Source: Streptomyces sp. SAJ15 (GTDB taxonomy: Bacteria; Actinomycetota; Actinomycetes; Streptomycetales; Streptomycetaceae). From it: 64,000 nt of DNA. This document shows, piece by piece, positions 9,493 through 19,500 of this stretch. A model generated the notes under the pieces. It was not told the DNA's origin. It searched no databases and saw nothing but the letters and a program-made list of their open reading frames with translations. Numbering within the stretch: position 1 is the first letter of the stretch; each line of letters begins with the position of its first letter. The position numbers were made by a program, and so were the translations under genes. Location: assembly GCF_007595705.1 (NCBI RefSeq), contig NZ_NISY01000001.1, positions 1,054,001-1,118,000 on the forward strand. Direction: 5' to 3'.

Positions 9493-12400
9493 ATGCTCGA
9501 CGGCGTGCAGAACGTCACCGTCAGCCCGGTGTTCGTCGGTCGCGGCGACGAACTGACCGCGCTCAGCGCCGCCCTCGCCCGTGCCGCCGCGGGAGAGCCC
9601 CAGGCCATGCTCATCGGCGGCGAGGCCGGCGTGGGCAAATCCCGGCTGACCGAGGAGTTCGTGGCCCGCGCCGCGGCCGACGGCGCGGTCACCGCGATGG
9701 GCGGCTGCGTCGAGATCGGCGCCGACGGGCTGCCGTTCGCCCCCGTCTCCGCCGTGCTGCGCGCGCTGCGGCGGCGGCTCGGGGACGAACTGGCGCGCGC
9801 GGCCGCCGGCCAGGAGGGCGAGCTGGCCCGGCTCCTCCCCGAGCTGGGCGAGACCACACGCGAATCCCGCGACGAGGACGGCCGGGCCCGCCTCTTCGAA
9901 CTCACCACCCGGCTGCTGGAGCGGCTGGCCACCGACCGCACCCTGGTCGTCGTCATCGAGGACCTGCACTGGGCCGACCGCTCCACCCGCGAACTCCTCG
10001 GCTACCTCGTCCGCTGCCTGCACACCGCGCGGCTCCTGGTCGTCGCCACCTACCGCTCCGACGACCTGCACCGCCGCCACCCGCTGCGCCCGTTCCTCGC
10101 CGAGCTCGACCGGACGCGCACCGTCGGCCGCGTCGACCTGCCCCGCTTCACCCGGAGCGAGGTGGGCGCCCAGATCGCCGGCATCACCGGGGCCGAGCCG
10201 GACCGTTCGCTGGTGGACAAGGTCTTCCAACGCAGCGAGGGCAACGCCTTCTTCGTCGAGGAGCTCACCTGCAGCCTCGGCGGAGGATGCGGCAGCGGGC
10301 TCAGCGAATCCCTGCGCGACCTGCTGCTGGTGCGGGTGGAGGCGCTGCCCGAGGAGACCCAGCGGGTGGTGCGGATCCTCGCCAAGGGCGGCTCCGCCGT
10401 CGAGCACGAGCTGCTCGCCGCCGTCGGCGGGTTGGACGAGGACGAGCTCAACGAGGCGCTGCGCACCGCCGTCGGCGCCAGCATCCTGCGCCCCACCGGC
10501 GACGACAACCGCTACCGCTTCCGGCACGCGCTGGTCCGCGAGGCCGTCCTGGACGACATGCTCCCCGGCGAGCTGATCCGCATCGCCCGGCGCTACGCGG
10601 AGGCGGTGGAGGCCGACACCTCGCTGGTGCGGGCCGAGGAACGCGCCGCCCGGCTGGCCGACTACTGGTACCACGCCCACGACGCGGCCAAGGCGCTGCC
10701 CGCGGTGCTGGGCGCCGCCGTCGAGGCGCGCCGGCGGTACGCCCACGCCGAGCAGCTACGGCTGCTGGAGCGCGCCATGGAGCTGTGGGAGGACGCCCCC
10801 ACCGAGGTGCGCGAGGTCCAGCGCCCCTTCGCGCACGCCGAGGTCTACCCGGCCTGCGGCGCCGAGGACGAGGCGCTGCGCCATGTCGACCTGCTCGCCG
10901 AGGTGGTGGCGGCCGCGTCCATGTCCGGCCAGCGGGAGCGGGCGTTCGCCGTCTGCAAGCGGGCGCTGAAGATGCTGGAGGACGCCGACGACCCGCTGCG
11001 CACCGCCTGGTTCTGGACCCAGCGCTCCAAGCTCGCGTCGGGGCTGGCGCGCGGCGACGGCTGGGCGGAGCTGAGCCGCGCCCAGGAGCTGGTGCGCGGC
11101 CTGCCGCCGTCCGCCGTGCACGCCGACGTCCTCTCCCACGTGGCCGCCTGGGGCGCCCTCCACGGCACCGGGCCGGACAGCATGGCCGTCGCCGAGCGCG
11201 CGGTCGAACTGGCCCGCCTGATGGGCGCCGAGATCACCGAGCTCAACGCCCGGATGACGCTCGGCGGGATGACGGTCGACGCGGGCGACGTGGCGAGCGG
11301 GCTCGCCACCATGCGGCAGGTGAGCCGGCGCGCCACGCAACTGGGCGACATCACCGTCCTGGTGCGCTGCTTCACCAACCTCACCTCCGTTCTGGAGGGG
11401 GTCGGCCGGTCCGCCGAGGCCGTCGAGGTGGCGGAGGAGGGGCTCGGCATCCTGCGCCACTGCGGCCTGACCGACGCCCGGGCGTGGGTGCACGGCAACC
11501 AGTCCGAGTCGCAGTTCCACCTGGGCTGTTGGACCGCGTCGGAGGAGGCCGCCGTCACCACCCGGCGGCTCACCGGCAGCAGCAAGCCCCGGGGGACCGC
11601 CGCCACCCGGCTGGCCGACCTGGCGCTGGCGCGCGGCGCGTGGGAGACCGCCGAGCGTGAACTCGCCGCGGCCCGCGAGCACTTCGGCACCCACGACCCC
11701 CAGCCGCAGTTCGCCATCCCCCTGCACCGCCTGGCGCTCGGCCTCGCCGCCGCCCGCGGTCGTGTGCTCGACGCCCGCGCCGTCCTCGACGGCGCCCTCG
11801 CGGAGGGCTTCGCCCGCGGCACCGAACGCTACGCCTGGCCGCTGCTGCTCGCCGCCGCCACCGCCGAGGCCGACGCCCGCGGGCTGCCGGCCGCCGAGGA
11901 GGGCCGGGCGGAGGTGCTGCACCGGATCCGCACGGCCGCGCGGGACCTGCCGCGGGCGGTGCCCGTGTGGGAGGCGCACGCCCTGATGCTGGAGGCCGAG
12001 CTGCTGCGCGCCGAGGGCCGTGACGAGGCCGCGGCGTGGGAGCGGGCGGCCGCGGCCCTCGCCCCGCTGGACCGCCCCCACCCGCTCGCCCAGGCCCGGC
12101 ACCGCTGGGCCGAGGCGCTGCTCGTCGCGGGCGGCACGGCGCCCGGCGTACGGGACCGGGCGGCCGACCTGCTCGCCGAGGCGCTGGCGACCGCCGAACG
12201 GCTGGACGCCCGCCCGCTGCGCGAGGAGATCGAACTGCTGGCCCGGCGCGCCCGCCTCTCCCTCGACGCCCACCGGCCCGACCGCGCGCCGTGCGGGCCC
12301 GCCGAGACCCCGGCCGCCGACCCCGCCGAGGCGCTCGGGCTCACCCCGCGCGAGCGGGACGTGCTGCGCCTGGTGGCGGTGGGGCGTACCAACCGGCAGA

Positions 12401-12543
12401 TCGCCGAGGAGCTGTTCATCTCGCCGAAGACCGCGAGCGTGCACGTCTCCAACATCCTGGCCAAGCTGGAGGTCTCCGGCCGCGGTGAGGCGGGCGCGCT
12501 GGCCCACCGGCTGCGCCTGGTCGACGGCCTGGCCGCGCGCTGA
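9493..12543 (+). CDS. LAL-type regulator: AAA/NACHT-like ATPase with C-terminal LuxR helix-turn-helix
   Basis: About 1016 residues, the size of large ATP-binding LuxR (LAL) regulators. Domain order: an ATPase module at the N-terminus with Walker A GGEAGVGKSR and Walker B VVVIEDLHWAD; a long TPR-like helical middle; and a GerE/LuxR DNA-binding domain at the end (LTPRERDVLRLVAVGRTNRQ, then the FISPKTASVHVSNILAKL recognition region). LAL proteins usually activate secondary metabolism or sugar use in response to a ligand. The start is uncertain: ATG 9493 gives the family-like N-terminus (VSPVFVGRGDEL follows shortly), while ATG 9430 would add 21 non-conserved residues; neither has a good ribosome site. 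No obvious target operon adjoins it. Confidence 0.88.
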   Translation: MLDGVQNVTVSPVFVGRGDELTALSAALARAAAGEPQAMLIGGEAGVGKSRLTEEFVARAAADGAVTAMGGCVEIGADGLPFAPVSAVLRALRRRLGDELARAAAGQEGELARLLPELGETTRESRDEDGRARLFELTTRLLERLATDRTLVVVIEDLHWADRSTRELLGYLVRCLHTARLLVVATYRSDDLHRRHPLRPFLAELDRTRTVGRVDLPRFTRSEVGAQIAGITGAEPDRSLVDKVFQRSEGNAFFVEELTCSLGGGCGSGLSESLRDLLLVRVEALPEETQRVVRILAKGGSAVEHELLAAVGGLDEDELNEALRTAVGASILRPTGDDNRYRFRHALVREAVLDDMLPGELIRIARRYAEAVEADTSLVRAEERAARLADYWYHAHDAAKALPAVLGAAVEARRRYAHAEQLRLLERAMELWEDAPTEVREVQRPFAHAEVYPACGAEDEALRHVDLLAEVVAAASMSGQRERAFAVCKRALKMLEDADDPLRTAWFWTQRSKLASGLARGDGWAELSRAQELVRGLPPSAVHADVLSHVAAWGALHGTGPDSMAVAERAVELARLMGAEITELNARMTLGGMTVDAGDVASGLATMRQVSRRATQLGDITVLVRCFTNLTSVLEGVGRSAEAVEVAEEGLGILRHCGLTDARAWVHGNQSESQFHLGCWTASEEAAVTTRRLTGSSKPRGTAATRLADLALARGAWETAERELAAAREHFGTHDPQPQFAIPLHRLALGLAAARGRVLDARAVLDGALAEGFARGTERYAWPLLLAAATAEADARGLPAAEEGRAEVLHRIRTAARDLPRAVPVWEAHALMLEAELLRAEGRDEAAAWERAAAALAPLDRPHPLAQARHRWAEALLVAGGTAPGVRDRAADLLAEALATAERLDARPLREEIELLARRARLSLDAHRPDRAPCGPAETPAADPAEALGLTPRERDVLRLVAVGRTNRQIAEELFISPKTASVHVSNILAKLEVSGRGEAGALAHRLRLVDGLAAR

Positions 12544-12553
12544 GCCGAAACGT

Positions 12554-12724
12554 TCAGTCGTCCGCCCGGCGGGGGCGGATCACCACCTGCCCGGAGTCCA
12601 GGTCGACGGGGCCCCGGCCGGGGTCGGCGGAGCCGGTCTCGTCCAGGGTGATCTCGTTGCGTCTGCGCTCTTCCTCGGTGTGCCGGCGTCCGGGTGAGAA
12701 CAGCTGCTCGATGAGGTTGAACAT
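12554..12724 (-). CDS. DUF6191 family small protein
   Basis: 56-residue protein starting MFNLIEQLFSPGRRHTEEE and continuing with an acidic/polar tail ending VVIRPRR. I recognise this as the small actinobacterial DUF6191 family, whose function is unknown. ATG 12724 follows a run of G residues suitable as a ribosome site; an upstream in-frame GTG at 12742 is less family-like. Convergent with the LAL gene, whose stop is 10 bases away. Confidence 0.75.
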   Translation of the reverse strand: MFNLIEQLFSPGRRHTEEERRRNEITLDETGSADPGRGPVDLDSGQVVIRPRRADD

Positions 12725-12798
12725 GTGGCCCCCCGTCTCCACGTGCGCCTGCCCGCCAGTGTAGGCAGACGCGCGACGGAGCGGCCGGTCCGCGAGGG

Positions 12799-13986
12799 TC
12801 AGCCGACCTTCACCCGCAGGATCCGGTCATCCTGCCCACCCGGGTCGCCACGTCCGTCGGTGTTGCTGGTCACCAGCCACAACCCGCCGTCGTCGGTGGC
12901 GACCACCGTACGCAGCCGGCCGTAGGTGCCCTCGAAGAACGCCTGCGGCTTCGTCACCGGCTCGGTGCCGCGCAGGGGAATCCGCCACAGCCGCTCGCCG
13001 CGCAGCCCGGCCATCCAGAGGGAGCCCTCGGCGAAGGCCAGGCCACTGGGGGAGGCGTCCGCGACCCGCCACTGCTCCACCGGGTTCACCAGTCCCTCCG
13101 CGGCGGCGTCGGGCACCGTGCCCTCGGCCCGCGGCCAGCCGTAGTTCCTGCCCGGCTCGATCAGGTTCAGCTCGTCCCAGGTCTGCTGCCCGAACTCGCT
13201 GGCCCACAGCCGCTTGTCCGCGTCCCAGGCCAGGCCCTGCACATTGCGGTGGCCGTACGAGTACACCACCGAGTCGCCGTCCGGGTTGCCGTGCACCGGC
13301 TGGCCGTCCGGCGTCATCCGCAGGATCTTGCCGCCCAGCGACTTCTTGTCCTGCGCCAGACTGCGGTCGCCGCCCTCGCCCGTGCCCGCGTAGAGCATCT
13401 TGTCCGGGCCGAAGGCGATCCGTCCGCCGTTGTGGATCGCCCCCTTGGGAATGCCCTTGAAGACCGTGTCCGGGGCGCCCAACTGGTCGCCCTCGGGGCG
13501 CTGCGGGTCGTAGAGCAGCCGGGCGATGCGGTTGTCGGAGGCGGTGGTGAAGTAGGCGTAGATCAGATGGTCGGCGCCGAAGTCGGGGGAGAGCGCCAGC
13601 CCCAGCAGCCCGCCCTCGCCTCCGGGCGCGACCCCGCGCACCGTGCCCAGCTCGGTCTTCTTCCCGTCCTCGCGGCCGATCCGGTAGATCTTCCCGGTGT
13701 CGCGGGAGGACACCAGCAGGTCGCCGTCGGGCAGCGGCGCCAGCCCCCAGGGGCTCTCGACGCCGGTGGCGACCGTCTCCACCACCTTCGCCGAGCCCCG
13801 CGCGGGCGCGCCCGAGGGAGAGGGCGAGGCCCCGCCGGGCGAGGGCGACCCGCTCGCGGAGCCCGTGGGCCCCGACGTACGCGCGCTCGGCCGCCCCGGC
13901 CCGCCGCCCTCATCGTCGGAGGAGCACCCCACCGCCAGCACCAACGCACCAGCGGCGAGCACTGCGGTCACACCAGCACGTCGCAC
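12799..13986 (-). CDS. Secreted lipoprotein, glucose/sorbosone dehydrogenase (GSDH) family
   Basis: 395-residue beta-propeller protein of the PQQ-dependent soluble glucose dehydrogenase/Hhip-type family. The N-terminus is a lipoprotein signal (hydrophobic stretch then LAVGCSSD, lipid-modified Cys near residue 21), followed by a Ser/Pro/Gly linker of about 40 residues. The propeller begins SPWGLAPLPDGDLLV. Family motifs include GGEGGLLGLALSPDF, IHNGGRIAFGPD, LYAGTGEGGD, YGHRNVQGLAWD and DELNLIEPGRNYGWP. Known members oxidise sugars with PQQ and calcium, but many actinobacterial homologues are uncharacterised. The GTG start at 13986 has agaggaag upstream. Confidence 0.9.
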   Translation of the reverse strand: MRRAGVTAVLAAGALVLAVGCSSDDEGGGPGRPSARTSGPTGSASGSPSPGGASPSPSGAPARGSAKVVETVATGVESPWGLAPLPDGDLLVSSRDTGKIYRIGREDGKKTELGTVRGVAPGGEGGLLGLALSPDFGADHLIYAYFTTASDNRIARLLYDPQRPEGDQLGAPDTVFKGIPKGAIHNGGRIAFGPDKMLYAGTGEGGDRSLAQDKKSLGGKILRMTPDGQPVHGNPDGDSVVYSYGHRNVQGLAWDADKRLWASEFGQQTWDELNLIEPGRNYGWPRAEGTVPDAAAEGLVNPVEQWRVADASPSGLAFAEGSLWMAGLRGERLWRIPLRGTEPVTKPQAFFEGTYGRLRTVVATDDGGLWLVTSNTDGRGDPGGQDDRILRVKVG

Positions 13987-14070
13987 GTTCGGCTTCCTCT
14001 CCGCGATCGACTCCGGCCAGACTAGCCGCGATGGCGGCCTCAGGCGGCGGACCCGGCGGACAGGACGAGC

Positions 14071-15072
14071 TCAGTCCCAGGACCCCAGCGCGGCGGGCAG
14101 TCCCGCTATCTCGGCCAAATCGTCCTCGGTCAACCGCAGTTCGGCCGCCGCGGCGTTCTCCGTCACCCATGCGGCCCGCTTCGCCCCCGGTACGGGGATC
14201 ACGTGCGGGCTCCGCGCCAGCAGCCACGCCAGGGCGACCTGAGCCGCCGTCACCTCGGGGCCGTGGCGGCGAGCCACCCGCCGCAGCCCGGCGACGATGG
14301 GCTGGTTGGCGGCCATCATCTCGGCGGTGAAGCGCGGATGACGGGCGCGCACGTCATCGGGTTCGAAGCCCTGGCCGGGGGTGAGGGTGCCGCTGAGGAA
14401 GCCGTTGCCCAGCGGCATGGCGGCCAGGACGCCGACCCCGCGCGCCGCGCACCAGGGGACCAGGGAGTCCAACGCCTCGGGGGACCAGACCGACAACTCG
14501 GCCTGGACACAGCTGACCGGGAAGACCTGCTGCACCCGGTCCAGCTGACGGATCGTGGCGTCGTGCATCCCGGCGCCCGGCCGCCGCTGCGCCGCGCGGG
14601 CGCCGACGGCGCACAGCCCCAGCGCCCGGACCTTCCCGGCGGCGACCAACTCGGCCATGGCGCCCCAGGTCTCCTCGATCGGCACCTCGGGGTCGGGGCG
14701 GTGCAGCTGGTAGAGGTCGATGACGTCGGTCTGCAGCCGCCGCAGCGAGGCGTCGCAGGCCCGCTTGACGTAGCCGGGGCGGCCGTTGGCGACGACATGG
14801 CTGTCACCGACCAACAGGCCGACCTTGGTGGAGACGAAGGCGCCGGCCCGCCGTTGCCGGAGCACCCGGCCGACCAGCAGCTCATTGGTGAACGGCCCGT
14901 ACATGTCCGCGGTGTCGAGCAGGCTGACCCCGCTGTCCAGCGCGGTGTGCAGGGTCCGCAGCGACTCCTCGCCGCTGCGCCGCGAGGCGGTGTAGGCCCA
15001 GCTCATGGGCATGCAGCCGAGGCCGATCGCACCCACTCGCAGCGTCGCCGCACCGATAGTCCTGCGCTCCAC
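14071..15072 (-). CDS. Aldo/keto reductase
   Basis: 333-residue NADPH-dependent oxidoreductase with the TIM-barrel aldo/keto reductase fold. The catalytic tetrad can be followed: Asp in LLDTADMYG, the Tyr of that motif, Lys in VSTKVG, and His in DLYQLHRPDP. The C-terminal VIPVPGAKRAAWVTENAAA is the cofactor-binding segment. Substrate cannot be told. The GTG at 15072 gives a typical N-terminus (VERRTIGAATLRVGAIGLG) and is preceded by ggaggg. It is divergent from the 2-hydroxyacid dehydrogenase, so the two probably share the 84-base promoter region. Confidence 0.88.
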   Translation of the reverse strand: MERRTIGAATLRVGAIGLGCMPMSWAYTASRRSGEESLRTLHTALDSGVSLLDTADMYGPFTNELLVGRVLRQRRAGAFVSTKVGLLVGDSHVVANGRPGYVKRACDASLRRLQTDVIDLYQLHRPDPEVPIEETWGAMAELVAAGKVRALGLCAVGARAAQRRPGAGMHDATIRQLDRVQQVFPVSCVQAELSVWSPEALDSLVPWCAARGVGVLAAMPLGNGFLSGTLTPGQGFEPDDVRARHPRFTAEMMAANQPIVAGLRRVARRHGPEVTAAQVALAWLLARSPHVIPVPGAKRAAWVTENAAAAELRLTEDDLAEIAGLPAALGSWD

Positions 15073-15156
15073 CTGGCCGCACCCTCCCCGTATGCTCCCG
15101 TCCCGCGCACCCAAACTAACGTCTGTGTCTCGCACGGCTTCGCATAGCCTCCTGGC

Positions 15157-16128
15157 ATGAGTGCAGAACACAGCGATCCCGCCCCGTCCCAGCGGCCCCT
15201 GGTGTGGCTGCCGATCCCGCCCGAGGAGATCGACGGGCTGCCGTCGGAACTGGAGTACGCGCACTGGGACGGTGGGCCCGACTACCCCACCGACCCGGCC
15301 CGCTGCGCGTTCTACTGCGTGCCGTACATGAAGGCCGACGAGGTCTACGTCCGTCCGCTGCGCGCCATGACCGGGCTGCGCGTGATCCAGACGCTCACCG
15401 CCGGCACGGACCACGTGGAGCACGCGCTGAACTGGCTGCCGCCGGGTGTGGTGCTGTGCAACGCGCGCGGGGTGCACGACGCGAGCACCGCCGAGCTCGC
15501 CCTGACCCTGATCCTGGCGGCGCTGCGCGACATCCCCGGCTTCACCCGCGCCCAGGACGCGGGGGAGTGGCGCCCCGGCTTCCGTCCGGCACTCGCCGAC
15601 AAGACGGTGCTGATCGTGGGCTACGGCGCGATCGGCGCCGCCATCGAGGACCGGCTCGCGCCCTTCGAGTGCGAGCGGGTGGTGCGCGTCGCGCGCACCG
15701 CGCGTGCCTCCGAACGCGGCCCGGTGCATCCGATCGACGACCTGCCGCGGCTGCTGCCGGACGCCGATGTCGTGGTGCTGGCCACGCCGTTGACGGAGGC
15801 CACCCGCGGGCTGGCGGGCGCCGCGTTCCTGGGCCGGATGAAGGACGGCGCGCTGCTGGTCAACATCGCGCGCGGCCCCGTGGTGGACACCAAGGCGCTG
15901 CTGGCCGAGCTGGAGTCGGGGCGGCTGCGCGCCGCGCTGGACGTGACCGACCCGGAGCCGCTGCCGACCGGGCACCCGCTGTGGCACGCTCCTGGTGTCC
16001 TGATCACTCCGCACGTGGGCGGCCCCTCCTCGGCCTTCCGGCCGCGCGCCGAGCGGCTGTTGCGTGATCAGCTGCGGCGGTTCGCGGCCGGTGAGCCCCT
16101 GCGTCATGTGGTGGCGTCAACCGGCTGA
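15157..16128 (+). CDS. D-isomer-specific 2-hydroxyacid dehydrogenase
   Basis: 323-residue NAD(P)-dependent 2-hydroxyacid dehydrogenase. The Rossmann motif GYGAIGAAIE is at about residues 153-162. The catalytic Arg is in NIARGPVVDT, the Glu in DVTDPEPLPTGHPLW, and the His in ITPHVGG. The family reduces 2-keto acids (glyoxylate, pyruvate, hydroxypyruvate), and the exact substrate cannot be read from sequence. The ATG at 15157 lies in the shared divergent region with the aldo/keto reductase; the upstream sequence contains gcatagcct as a possible -10 region but no strong -35. Confidence 0.9.
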   Translation: MSAEHSDPAPSQRPLVWLPIPPEEIDGLPSELEYAHWDGGPDYPTDPARCAFYCVPYMKADEVYVRPLRAMTGLRVIQTLTAGTDHVEHALNWLPPGVVLCNARGVHDASTAELALTLILAALRDIPGFTRAQDAGEWRPGFRPALADKTVLIVGYGAIGAAIEDRLAPFECERVVRVARTARASERGPVHPIDDLPRLLPDADVVVLATPLTEATRGLAGAAFLGRMKDGALLVNIARGPVVDTKALLAELESGRLRAALDVTDPEPLPTGHPLWHAPGVLITPHVGGPSSAFRPRAERLLRDQLRRFAAGEPLRHVVASTG

Positions 16129-16390
16129 TCTCGGCCGTCACCATCCCCATCACGGCCAAAACCCCGGTTGACATGCCGCTGGCACCACGCAGAGGCACCG
16201 TCTGTGTGCGGTGAGTATTCAATCCGCCCTAGTCCATTACGCTGGGTAGATGGCCTATGTCCCTGAGTGACCGATCTGGTGTATCGTCCCGAGCGGGGGT
16301 CGCGCCAAGGATCGAGCGGCGCGGCGAAGGACCAGAACGATGGGTGGTCCCCGCGCGGCGGGGGTGATCCCGTAAGGGGGGCGACGGGTG

Positions 16391-16546
16391 ATGTTCGGCC
16401 ATGGGATCAACGACCCGACGCGACTCGGGCATCGGTTGCGGGCGGCCCGCAACCTCGCCCGACCGCCGCTGCGCCGGCCTTCGGCGCGGCTGGTGATCCA
16501 CCTGTTCGACACGGGGCCCGCGGGGCGTCGGGCGGGCGTCCGGTGA
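16391..16546 (+). CDS. Possible upstream ORF translationally coupled to the CdgC-like gene
   Basis: 51-codon frame starting ATG 16391 (MFGHGINDPTRLGHRL), with a run of G residues (aagggggg) about ten bases before it. Its TGA overlaps the GTG start of the downstream gene in the form GTGA, the classic arrangement for coupled translation. The peptide is Arg/Pro-rich and matches no family I know. It could be a genuine small protein, a regulatory upstream ORF, or chance. Confidence 0.35.
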   Translation: MFGHGINDPTRLGHRLRAARNLARPPLRRPSARLVIHLFDTGPAGRRAGVR

Positions 16547-19500
16547 GCGCCCCCGGGGCGGTGATCGGCCGCCCGCAGGTCCGGTCCGGCAGTGCGGGGA
16601 CGGTGCGACAACTGCTCCTCGCCGCCGTCTGCGGGGGCTACGCCACGGGCGCCATGCTCGGTTGGGGATCCCCCGAAGTCGCCCTGATCATGGGCGACTT
16701 CGGGCTCAGCGTGGCCGCCTTCGTGGCCGCGGCGTCCTGCTTCTGGTACGGCTGGACCTGCTCCGGCCGGATCCGGCCGGCCTGGTTCCTGTTCGCCGTC
16801 TCCTCGGCCATGGCCGGCGTCGGCAACGCCGTCTGGGGCTGGTACGAGGTGGTGCTGGGGCGCACCGTGCCCGGCCTGTCCCTCGCCGACTTCTGCTTCC
16901 TGCTCTTCGCGCCGCCCGCCATCGTCGGGCTGCTGGTGCTCGCCAAGCGTCCGGTCACCCGCGCCGGCTGGGTCTGCCTGGGGCTGGACGCCTGGCTGAT
17001 CGCCGGCTCGCTGCTGACCCTCTCCTGGAGCCTGGCGCTGGCGCACACCGCGCAGTTCCGGGGCGCCGGGGAGAGCGTGGCGCGCACCGCGCTGTCGCTG
17101 GCCTATCCGCTGCTGGACATCGTGCTCGTCTCCATGGTGTTGGCGCTGCACTTCAAGCGCTCGGCCGCCAACCGGTCCGCGGTCAACACGGCCATCGGGG
17201 CGTTCGCCCTGACCGTGCTGTGCGACGCGCTGTTCACCCTGCCCGGGCTGCGGGAGCACTACCGCTCCGGGCAGTTCCTGGACGCCGGCTGGTTCGCCGG
17301 CTCGGTGCTGCTGGCGTACGCGCCCTGGGCCGCCCGCTCCGCCGGGCTCGCCGCGGCCGCCCGCGCCGCCGAGCGCCCGCCCGCGCCGCCGCGCCGCGCC
17401 GCCCAGCCCAGCCGGCCGCTCGGCGGCTCGCTCGCCGCCCTGGCCCCGTACCTGGCCGCGGCCGTGTGCACCCTGGGCGTGCTCTACAACGTCATGGACG
17501 GCCGCGAGATCGACCGCGTGGTGCTCTTCACCGCCTGCGCGGTGGTGCTGGCGCTGGTGGTGCGGCAGGCCATCATGCTGCTGGACAACCTCAGCCTCAC
17601 TCAGGAGCTGGCGCAGAAGGAGAACCACTTCCGGTCCCTGGTGCAGAGCTCCAGCGACGTCATCATGATCGCCGCGCCGACCGGCATCCTGCGCTACGTC
17701 AGCCCCGCGGCCTCCGGGGTCTACGGGCGGGACGCGGACGAGCTCGTCGGCTCCGAGCTGGCCTCGCTCATCCACCCCGAGGACCTCGGCGCGGTGGTGC
17801 ACGAGGTCCGTCGGTTCCTGGCCGCGCCGTCCGCCGACGAGCCCACCACCCGGATCGAGTGCCGCTTCCGCTCCGGCGGCGGCGACTGGCTCAACGTGGA
17901 GTCGACCGTCAACCGGCACCACGGCGGACTGATCTTCAACAGCCGGGACGTCACCGAGCGGGTCCGGCTCCAGGCCCAGCTCCAGCACAACGCCGAGCAC
18001 GACCCGCTCACCGACCTGCCCAACCGGGCGCTGTTCACCAAGCGGGTGCGGCAGGCGCTGGCCGGCCGCCGGCGCACCGACGCCGGCACCGCCGTGCTCT
18101 TCATCGACCTCGACGGCTTCAAGGCGGTCAACGACACGGTCGGCCACCAGGCCGGCGACGAGCTGCTGGTGCAGGCCGCCCGGCGGCTCCAGGAGTCGGT
18201 GCGCTCCGGCTCCGGGGACTGCGCCGCCCGGCTGGGCGGGGACGAGTTCGCCGCCCTGATCCTGGGCGACGGCGGGCCCGACCACGCCGCCCGCGAGTGC
18301 CATGTGCTGGAGATCGCCGACCGGCTGCGGGTCGCGCTCTCCCAGCCCTACCGGGTGGAGGGCGGCACCGAGGTCCGGGTCGCCGCCAGCATCGGCGTCG
18401 CCTTCGCCGAGCCCGGCATCAGCCCCGGCGCCCTGATGCGCAACGCCGACCTGGCCATGTACCGCGCCAAGTCCGCGGGCAAGAACCGGGTCGAGCTGTA
18501 CGCCCCGCAGATGCAGGCCGAGGTGGTGCGGCGGGCCGAGGTCGCCTCCCGGCTGCGCGCCGCGCTGCACGAGGGCGAGTTCGTGCTGCTGCACCAGCCG
18601 GTGGTCGAGCTGGCCACCGGGCGGATCAGCGCGGTCGCCGCCCAGGCCCGCTGGCGCTCCGCGCAGGGCATCCTCTTCACCCCGGCCGAGTTCCTGCGGG
18701 TGGCCGACAACGGCCGCGGCGGCAGTGGCGAGGAGGCGGCCCGGCTGGCCGAGCTGAGCCGCTGGATGCTGGAGGAGGCCGTCGAGCAGGCCGCCCGGCG
18801 CCGACAGGCCGGACACCTCGCGCCCGTCGCGGTGCGACTGCCGGCCACCCGGCTGGTCGACAAGGCGATGCCGCCCAAGAGCGTGGAGGCCCTGCTGACG
18901 CGGCACGGGCTGCCCTCGGGCGCGCTCGTCCTGGAGCTGACCGACAGCGATCCCCGGGTGCCGCTGGACGAGCTGGAGCTGCGGCTGGGCGCGCTGCGCC
19001 GGCTGGGCGTGCGGATCGCGCTGGACGGCTTCGGCAGCGGCTACGCCGCGATCAGGTCGCTGCGCCGACTGCCCATCGACATCCTCAAGCTGGACCGGGG
19101 GCTGGTCGAGGGCGTCGTGGAGTCCTCCCGGCTGCACAAGATCACCTCGGGGCTGCTGCAGATCTCGGGCGATCTCGGGATGCAGTCGGTGGCCGAGGGC
19201 GTCGACCTGCCGGAACAGATCACGGCGTTGCGCGCCATGGGCTGTACGCACGCCCAGGGCATGGCGTTCTCCGGGCCGCTGGACGAGCACCGGCTGCGCC
19301 GCGCCCTGACCCGTGGCACCTACCCGGTGCCGCGCGCGGACCACACCCCGGTGCTGGTCGGCGGGGCGCTCCCGATGCGCCACGGAGTGGGGCACGGTGG
19401 CGCGCACGCGGGGGCGCACGCCGGTGCCCACGCGGCCGTGGCACACGGCGGTGGTGCGGTGCACGGCGGGGCGCCGCATGGAAGCCGCAGGCCAGAGCCT

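Noticed and set aside
16168..16200. TTGACA at 16168 as a promoter for the CdgC-like gene
   Set aside because: No acceptable -10 at any normal spacing.
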